From NCBI GenBank assembly GCA_017523605.1, contig JAFWVZ010000071.1:1-10651 (forward strand): 10,651 nt of DNA, given 5' to 3'. Within the stretch, counting starts at the first letter, position 1. Each line of letters begins with the position of its first letter. Under the pieces are notes generated by a model that did not search any database, was not told where the DNA came from, and saw only the letters and a list, made by a program, of their open reading frames with translations. A program made the translations under genes and the position numbers. The DNA comes from Bacillota bacterium (GTDB lineage: Bacteria; Bacillota; Clostridia; Peptostreptococcales; Anaerovoracaceae). Shown here piece after piece: positions 6,374 to 10,651 of the stretch.

Positions 6374-6381
6374 ATTACAAT
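6352..6381 (+). promoter_or_regulatory. Promoter for yraN-comM-dprA nested in the terminator
   Basis: TTTACA (6352-6357, 5 of 6 to the -35 consensus) and TACAAT (6376-6381, 5 of 6) are 18 bases apart. The -35 lies in the loop of the thiI terminator and the -10 two bases past its T run. Predicted start is near 6388, giving a ~54-base leader before the yraN ATG. Confidence 0.6.
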
Positions 6382-6441
6382 TTTTGCGAGGGTCTCGCCG
6401 GCTGCGGGTCGGGTCCGGTCATCATCAAAAGGGGTACTAAT

Positions 6442-6843
6442 ATGGATACTACAGCTGCGGCCGGCGCCGGGCAGGACAGGCGTACATATAAAAGGAAAGT
6501 AGGCGACATTGGCGAGGAGGCCGCGTGCAGCATGCTGATCCGCGAGGGCATGCGCATACTCTGCCGCAATTTCTACTGCAAGACAGGGGAGATAGACATC
6601 ATAGCTTTCGATCCCGAGGTGTGCACGCTGGTGTTTACGGAGGTAAAGACCAGAAACAGCAGCGCGTACGGACTTCCATGCGAATTCGTCGGAAAGGACA
6701 AGCAGCGCAAGCTGAGGCTTACCGCGGAGTACTATGTTCTGCGCAATCCGCGCTACAGGCAATGCGCCCTCAGGATGGACATCGTGGAGATACTTCAGAC
6801 GGACAAGGGCCTTTTCGGACGGCACATTAAGAACGCGTTCTGA
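6442..6843 (+). CDS. yraN: YraN/UPF0102 family nuclease-fold protein
   Basis: A 133-residue protein matching YraN (UPF0102). Conserved features are GDIGEEAA at 21-28, RNFYCKTGEIDIIA (42-55), FTEVKTRNSSAYG (65-77) and the closing RMDIVEI (111-117). D52 with E67-x-K69 forms the D...ExK set of restriction-endonuclease-like folds, so a nuclease-related activity is plausible, but the cellular role is not well established. The frame is open upstream to 6289, but that stretch covers the terminator and promoter. ATG 6442, behind AAAAGGGG at 6427-6434 with 7-base spacing, is the sensible start. The first ~17 residues before the conserved core are Ala/Gly-rich and unlikely to be structured. It begins a cluster with comM and dprA, 18 bases before comM, an order widely conserved in Bacillota. 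Confidence 0.92.
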   Translation: MDTTAAAGAGQDRRTYKRKVGDIGEEAACSMLIREGMRILCRNFYCKTGEIDIIAFDPEVCTLVFTEVKTRNSSAYGLPCEFVGKDKQRKLRLTAEYYVLRNPRYRQCALRMDIVEILQTDKGLFGRHIKNAF

Positions 6844-6861
6844 CAGACATTGGGAGGAGAG

Positions 6862-8178
6862 ATGTATTCAAGAGTTCTTACGGCAAGTCTTTACGGACTT
6901 TCCGGCGAGCCTACGTGGGCGGAGGTGGACTGTGAGAACGGTCTGCCTGCGTTCAGCGTTGTGGGGCTTGCGGACCAGAGCGTAAGGGAGGCAAGGGAAA
7001 GGATAAGGGCGTCCATGGAGAACTGCGGCCTTAGTTTCCCGGCCAAGAGGATAACGGTAAACCTTACGCCTGCGAACAAAAAGAAGGAAGGCAGCCACTA
7101 CGATCTTCCCGTGGCAGCGGGGATACTTATCTGCAGTCTTAAGGATAAGGTCCTTCCGGGAGCGGCGGATCTTTGCGGCGGGAAAGCCGCATGCATGGGC
7201 GAGCTTACGCTGGACGGAAGGGTCAATGCTGTGGACGGAGTGCTGCCAATGATAATGGGACTTAAAAAGCGCGGGGTGGACAAGTTCTTCATACCTGAAG
7301 CCTGCTTGCCGGAGGCCATGCTGGTAAAGGACGTTTATCTTTATCCGGTCAGCAGCATCACTTGTCTTGCGGATCACATTACAGGGATGGAAAGCATAAG
7401 CCCGGTAAAGGGAGGCAGTGCGCAGGTCGTTCCTTCAGGGACAGACGTTCCTGATTTCGTGGACATAAAAGGTCAGGACCATGTAAAAAGAGCGGCGCAG
7501 ATCGCTGCCGCAGGAATGCACGGCATGCTCATGGCGGGGCCGCCCGGCACAGGCAAGACAATGATTGGAAAGCGCATACCGGGGATACTGCCCAAACTTA
7601 CTTACGACGAGATGCTGGAAGTTACGCAAGTTTACAGCGCGGCCGGAGAGCTGAAGAACGGCCAGTCACTTATAAGCGAAAGACCGTTTCGCGCGCCGCA
7701 TCACAGTGTTACCAAGGCTGCTCTTATAGGAGGCGGAGGAAGACCGAGGCCGGGAGAGATATCGCTGGCTCACCGGGGCGTGCTGTTTCTGGACGAGATC
7801 GCAGAGTTCCAGTCGCACATCCTGGATTCTCTCCGTCAGCCGCTGGAGGACGGTTTCGTAGTGATCAACAGACTCAATACCAGAGTGTCGTTTCCTGCCA
7901 AGTTCATGCTGGTGGCAGCCATGAATCCATGCAGATGCGGTTACTACGGCGATCCAGTAAAGCAGTGCACTTGCACGGAACACGAACGCAGACAGTACGC
8001 AGGTAAGATATCCGGGCCGCTCATGGACAGGATAGACCTTCATGTAAGCGTCCAAAGACCGATTTACGACGACATCAACATCGGAAACGCAAAGTCCGCG
8101 GTATCCAGCTCAAAGCTCAGGGAGGGTGTTGAGAACGCTATGGCCATTCAAAAAGAGAGATACGCCGGGGAGGTATAA
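6862..8178 (+). CDS. comM: ComM/YifB AAA+ ATPase, N-terminal 438 residues before frameshift
   Basis: The frame encodes most of a YifB/ComM (Mg-chelatase-like) protein. Residues 1-170 are the Lon-protease-like N-terminal domain (MYSRVLTASLYG, GLPAFSVVGL, HYDLPVAAGIL). Residues 195-400 are the AAA+ module with Walker A GPPGTGKT (226-233), Walker B VLFLDE (307-312), and the family's NPCRCGYYGDP (355-365) and LMDRIDLHV (387-395). ComM-type helicases promote branch migration during integration of transforming DNA in Gram-negative bacteria; the role in clostridia is less clear. The frame hits TAA at 8176, and the missing C-terminal domain continues in the -1 frame (next entry). Joined, they would give about 519 residues, close to the usual 500-515. 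The start is ATG 6862 with GGAGG at 6853-6857, a short 4-base spacing; the in-frame TTG at 6850 lacks a suitable site. Confidence 0.9.
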   Translation: MYSRVLTASLYGLSGEPTWAEVDCENGLPAFSVVGLADQSVREARERIRASMENCGLSFPAKRITVNLTPANKKKEGSHYDLPVAAGILICSLKDKVLPGAADLCGGKAACMGELTLDGRVNAVDGVLPMIMGLKKRGVDKFFIPEACLPEAMLVKDVYLYPVSSITCLADHITGMESISPVKGGSAQVVPSGTDVPDFVDIKGQDHVKRAAQIAAAGMHGMLMAGPPGTGKTMIGKRIPGILPKLTYDEMLEVTQVYSAAGELKNGQSLISERPFRAPHHSVTKAALIGGGGRPRPGEISLAHRGVLFLDEIAEFQSHILDSLRQPLEDGFVVINRLNTRVSFPAKFMLVAAMNPCRCGYYGDPVKQCTCTEHERRQYAGKISGPLMDRIDLHVSVQRPIYDDINIGNAKSAVSSSKLREGVENAMAIQKERYAGEV

Positions 8179-8420
8179 AGTACAACTCGCAGCTCAACGC
8201 CGTGCTGCTGGAAAAATACTGCGTTCCGTCCGCTGCCGGAAAGAAGATACTCAAGGCGGCCTTCGAAAAGTGGCATCTATCCGCAAGATCCTACCACAGG
8301 ATGCTTAAGCTTGCCCGCACCGCCGCGGATCTGGACGGGAGCGCGGACATTACTGAAAAACACATACTGGAAATACTTAACTACAGGTTCCCGGGCGATC
8401 TGTTCGGCGACAGATTCTGA
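8179..8420 (+). pseudogene. comM: ComM/YifB C-terminal domain in the -1 frame
   Basis: The frame with codons starting at 8178, 8181 and so on reads KYNSQLNAVLLEKYC, then HLSARSYHRMLKLARTAADL and ITEKHILEILNYR. This is the standard Mg-chelatase C-terminal helical domain of ComM, ending at TGA 8418-8420. It is intact and has no plausible start of its own: the first in-frame candidate, GTG 8202, lies inside the conserved domain and has no ribosome binding site. The reading shifts from the upstream frame at about 8167-8175. Inserting a single G after the GAG codon at 8170 would restore one continuous protein. A real one-base deletion or a sequencing/assembly slip at the G-rich run explains it equally well. 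The dprA ATG follows 17 bases after the stop. Confidence 0.85.
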
Positions 8421-8437
8421 CGTGGAAAAAAAAGACT

Positions 8438-9292
8438 ATGGAAATAAAAACAATAAATAAAGAAGACGGGGCATACCCGGAGCACCTCAGGAGCATACAG
8501 AAAGCACCGGAAGTGCTGTATTACATAGGAAACATAGAGCTAATTACACATCCGCTGGTAGCTATCGTAGGCACCCGGCGCTGCTCAGCGTACGGAAGGT
8601 GGGCGGCGGAAGGAATTGCCGCAAGAGTCGCTGCCTGCGGGATACCTGTTGTAAGCGGAATGGCGGAGGGGATAGACAGCGCCGCGCACATAGGATGCAT
8701 CAAGGCCGGAGCACCTACTGTAGCGGTGCTTGGGACAGGCATAGACATATGCTTTCCAAAGAGCAACCTGGATCTGTACCGAAGGATAGCGGAAGACGGG
8801 CTGATCCTTTCCGAGTATCCGCCGGGCGTAATGGGAAACAGATGGATGTTTCCCGAAAGGAACAGGATAATAAGCGGCCTTGCAAAGAGCGTAGTCGTTG
8901 TGGAAGGAACGCTTAAGAGTGGATCCATGATAACAGCGGGTCTTGCTCTGGAACAGGGCAGGGACGTATATGCCGTTCCCGGAAACATCAATCAGCCGGG
9001 GAGCGCCGGAGTAAATAAGCTTATAGCTGACGGAGCCTGCCCCATACTGGACATGGACAGCGCCGCGCAGACCCTGGGGCTTTCGGGCGCAAAGAAACTA
9101 AGACGCATAGAAGCGCTCTCGGAAGAAGAGAAACTGGTACTTGCAGCGGTGGCAGAGGATCCCGGGATCAGCCCGGATAAAGCAGCGCTTAAGACTGGTC
9201 TGCCGGTAGCCGACGCACTGGCGTATCTTGGCGTTCTGGAACTTAAGGACCTTGTTTTCTCCAGGGGACAGAGATACTATCCTGAAAATTAA
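8438..9292 (+). CDS. dprA: DNA processing protein DprA
   Basis: A 284-residue DprA/Smf protein. The Rossmann-like core carries VAIVGTRRCSAYG (41-53), VVSGMAEGIDSAAH (71-84), VLGTGID (97-103), FPERNRIISG (138-147), KSGSMITAG (160-168) and VPGNINQPGSAGVNKLIADG (180-199), all as in the family. A winged-helix-like domain fills about 225-284. Like many Gram-positive forms, it has little N-terminal to the core. DprA binds incoming single-stranded DNA during natural transformation and loads RecA. It is also found in bacteria not known to be competent. The ATG has only a weak ribosome binding site (GGAAAAAAAA, 8424-8433) 17 bases after the comM stop, so translation may be coupled to comM. If so, the comM frameshift, which moves ribosomal termination some 240 bases upstream, could lower DprA output. 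Confidence 0.97.
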   Translation: MEIKTINKEDGAYPEHLRSIQKAPEVLYYIGNIELITHPLVAIVGTRRCSAYGRWAAEGIAARVAACGIPVVSGMAEGIDSAAHIGCIKAGAPTVAVLGTGIDICFPKSNLDLYRRIAEDGLILSEYPPGVMGNRWMFPERNRIISGLAKSVVVVEGTLKSGSMITAGLALEQGRDVYAVPGNINQPGSAGVNKLIADGACPILDMDSAAQTLGLSGAKKLRRIEALSEEEKLVLAAVAEDPGISPDKAALKTGLPVADALAYLGVLELKDLVFSRGQRYYPEN

Positions 9293-9316
9293 GGCACAAA
9301 AATAATTATCTGATTC

Positions 9317-9346
9317 TTGACAAACTCTTCTATAAGTATTTATATA
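9317..9346 (+). promoter_or_regulatory. Sigma-A type promoter for topA
   Basis: A perfect -35 TTGACA (9317-9322) is followed 18 bases later by TATATA (9341-9346); TTATAT at 9340-9345 is the alternative with 17 bases. The region 9293-9346 is AT-rich and has no terminator hairpin, so dprA transcripts may also run into topA. Predicted start near 9353 leaves a ~27-base leader. Confidence 0.72.
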
Positions 9347-9379
9347 GAAGGAAAATGATGACGAGCGAAAGGAGCGCCG

Positions 9380-10651
9380 ATGGCTGCCAAGAGATCACTT
9401 GTAATAGTAGAGTCGCCTTCCAAGGCAAAGACTATAAGCAAATTTTTAGGAAGCAGATATAACGTAATGGCTTCGGTAGGACACATCAGAGACCTTCCCA
9501 AAAGCCGCATGGGCGTTAAGATAGAGGATAATTTCGAACCCGAGTACATAAACGTACGCGGCAAGGCGCAGCTTATAAAGGACCTTAAGACCGCCGCTTC
9601 GGAATCTGACAAGGTCTATCTGGCAACGGACCCCGACCGCGAGGGCGAGGCCATCTCCTGGCACATCTGCAGTCTTCTTGGAATAGACCCCAAGGACGCC
9701 AACCGCATTGAGTTCCACGAGATAACCAAGCCTGCGGTATCTGCTGCAATAGAGCATCCGCGTTCCATCAATCTGGATCTTGTGGACGCTCAGCAGGGCA
9801 GAAGAGTAATAGACAGAGTCGTGGGCTACGGCATAAGCCCGGTGCTTTGGAACAAGGTCGCAAGAGGCCTTTCCGCCGGACGCGTGCAGTCTGCGGCTTT
9901 AAAGATAATCTGCGACAGAGAAGACATCATCGACAATTTCGAGCCTAAGACCTTTTTTGCCATCTCCGCGGATCTGGCAGCGGATACCAGCACTCCGCAG
10001 AAGACCAAAAGGACCACGTTCAACGCCAAACTGGACAAGATAGACGGAAAGCGCATTGTTGTTCCGGACGAAAAGAACGACGCTACCATCTGCCGCAAGG
10101 AAGACGCGGATAAGATAGCGGAGGACCTCAGAAACGGCAAGTACACCGTACTGTCAGTGGAGAACAAGCAGACCCAGACCAAGCCCTACGCGCCTTATAC
10201 CACAAGCGTTCTTCAGCAGGATGCTTCCGTAAGGCTGGGTTTTGCGCCTAAAAAGACCATGCTGATCGCTCAGCAGCTTAACGAAGGCATCAACGTAAAA
10301 GGACAGGGCCACGTAGGTCTCATAACCTACATGAGAACGGACTCCGTACGCGTCAATCCGCAGGCGGACGCCGCGTGCAAGCAGCTCGTCAGAGAGCGTT
10401 ACGGCGACGATTACGTAGGCAGCGGAGCATTCTCCAACAAGCGCCAGAACACCCAGGACGCTCACGAAGCCATAAGGCCAAGCAACGTCAATCTTCTGCC
10501 GGAGAATCTCGAAAGCTCGCTCACATCCGATCAGTACAAGCTTTACAGGCTCATCTGGTCGCGCTTCGTGGCAAGCAGAATGTCCGCGGCGGTCTTCGAC
10601 GCGATGGGCGCGCAGATCGGATGCGGAAAGTACGAACTTAAGGCCTACGGC
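9380..10651 (+). CDS. topA: DNA topoisomerase I, N-terminal 424 residues
   Basis: Type IA topoisomerase that relaxes negative supercoils; the 3' end lies beyond the window. The Toprim domain shows VIVESPSKAKTI (8-19, with Glu11) and ATDPDREGEA (82-91, with D84, D86 and E88 for Mg). The CAP-like and hinge regions show VDAQQGRRVIDRVVGY (135-150) and GLSAGRVQSAAL (163-174). The catalytic tyrosine is Y317 in GLITYMRTDS (313-322). QDAHEAIRP (359-367) is also present. The zinc-ribbon tail expected after about residue 550 is not in view. AAAGGAG (9368-9374) lies 5 bases before the ATG. The gene follows dprA, as in many clostridia, but has its own promoter. Confidence 0.97.
   Translation, partial: MAAKRSLVIVESPSKAKTISKFLGSRYNVMASVGHIRDLPKSRMGVKIEDNFEPEYINVRGKAQLIKDLKTAASESDKVYLATDPDREGEAISWHICSLLGIDPKDANRIEFHEITKPAVSAAIEHPRSINLDLVDAQQGRRVIDRVVGYGISPVLWNKVARGLSAGRVQSAALKIICDREDIIDNFEPKTFFAISADLAADTSTPQKTKRTTFNAKLDKIDGKRIVVPDEKNDATICRKEDADKIAEDLRNGKYTVLSVENKQTQTKPYAPYTTSVLQQDASVRLGFAPKKTMLIAQQLNEGINVKGQGHVGLITYMRTDSVRVNPQADAACKQLVRERYGDDYVGSGAFSNKRQNTQDAHEAIRPSNVNLLPENLESSLTSDQYKLYRLIWSRFVASRMSAAVFDAMGAQIGCGKYELKAYG

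Noticed and set aside
6289..6441. Earlier in-frame start for yraN
   Set aside because: It would translate the thiI terminator and the promoter; ATG 6442 has AAAAGGGG at proper spacing and the remaining length fits the family.
8149..8178. Programmed -1 frameshifting as the explanation for split comM
   Set aside because: No slippery heptamer is in register: the A run at 8150-8154 and G run at 8167-8170 do not allow good re-pairing in both sites, and homology is in the upstream frame until about 8172. No strong downstream hairpin was seen, and comM is not known to use frameshifting.
9355..9462. 35-codon upstream frame (ATGATG) overlapping the topA start out of frame
   Set aside because: The predicted transcript begins about 2 bases before this ATG, so its upstream AAGGA would not be in the mRNA; the peptide has no recognisable features.

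Overview
The window looks like a housekeeping stretch from a low- to mid-GC Bacillota genome, most likely class Clostridia. The evidence is an RNase Y with the Gram-positive architecture, a cysteine desulfurase-ThiI pair without a rhodanese domain, the order yraN-comM-dprA-topA common in clostridia, strong AAGGAGG-type ribosome binding sites, and TTGACA/TATAAT-type promoters. Composition is a little above 50% GC by eye, with heavy use of ATA for isoleucine and AGG/AGA for arginine. All real genes are on the + strand. No tRNA, rRNA, CRISPR array, insertion sequence or phage gene was seen.

Layout. 2-541 is the 3' end of a membrane glycosyltransferase fused to a GtrA domain, followed by a strong terminator. 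radC (640-1323) and a MinD-like ATPase (1414-2133) follow, and the ATPase has its own strong terminator. A clear promoter then drives rny (RNase Y, 2280-3842). A GC-rich hairpin with a short T run separates rny from a cysteine desulfurase (3889-5046), whose stop codon directly abuts the start of thiI (5047-6261). After a terminator, a second cluster holds yraN (6442-6843), comM/yifB (6862-8420, broken by a one-base frameshift near 8172) and dprA (8438-9292). A separate promoter serves topA (9380 to the window end, partial).

How the genes fit together. The desulfurase and ThiI form a sulfur relay for 4-thiouridine in tRNA. RNase Y sits at the membrane and starts mRNA decay. YraN, ComM and DprA form a conserved DNA-processing cluster; DprA loads RecA on incoming single-stranded DNA. 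TopA relaxes negative supercoils.

I found no convincing novel multi-gene system. The observations most worth checking are the MinD-like ATPase that has lost the signature lysine and a switch-I aspartate, the comM frameshift, the desulfurase/thiI junction with a hairpin between a strong Shine-Dalgarno and the start codon, and promoters nested in or abutting terminators.
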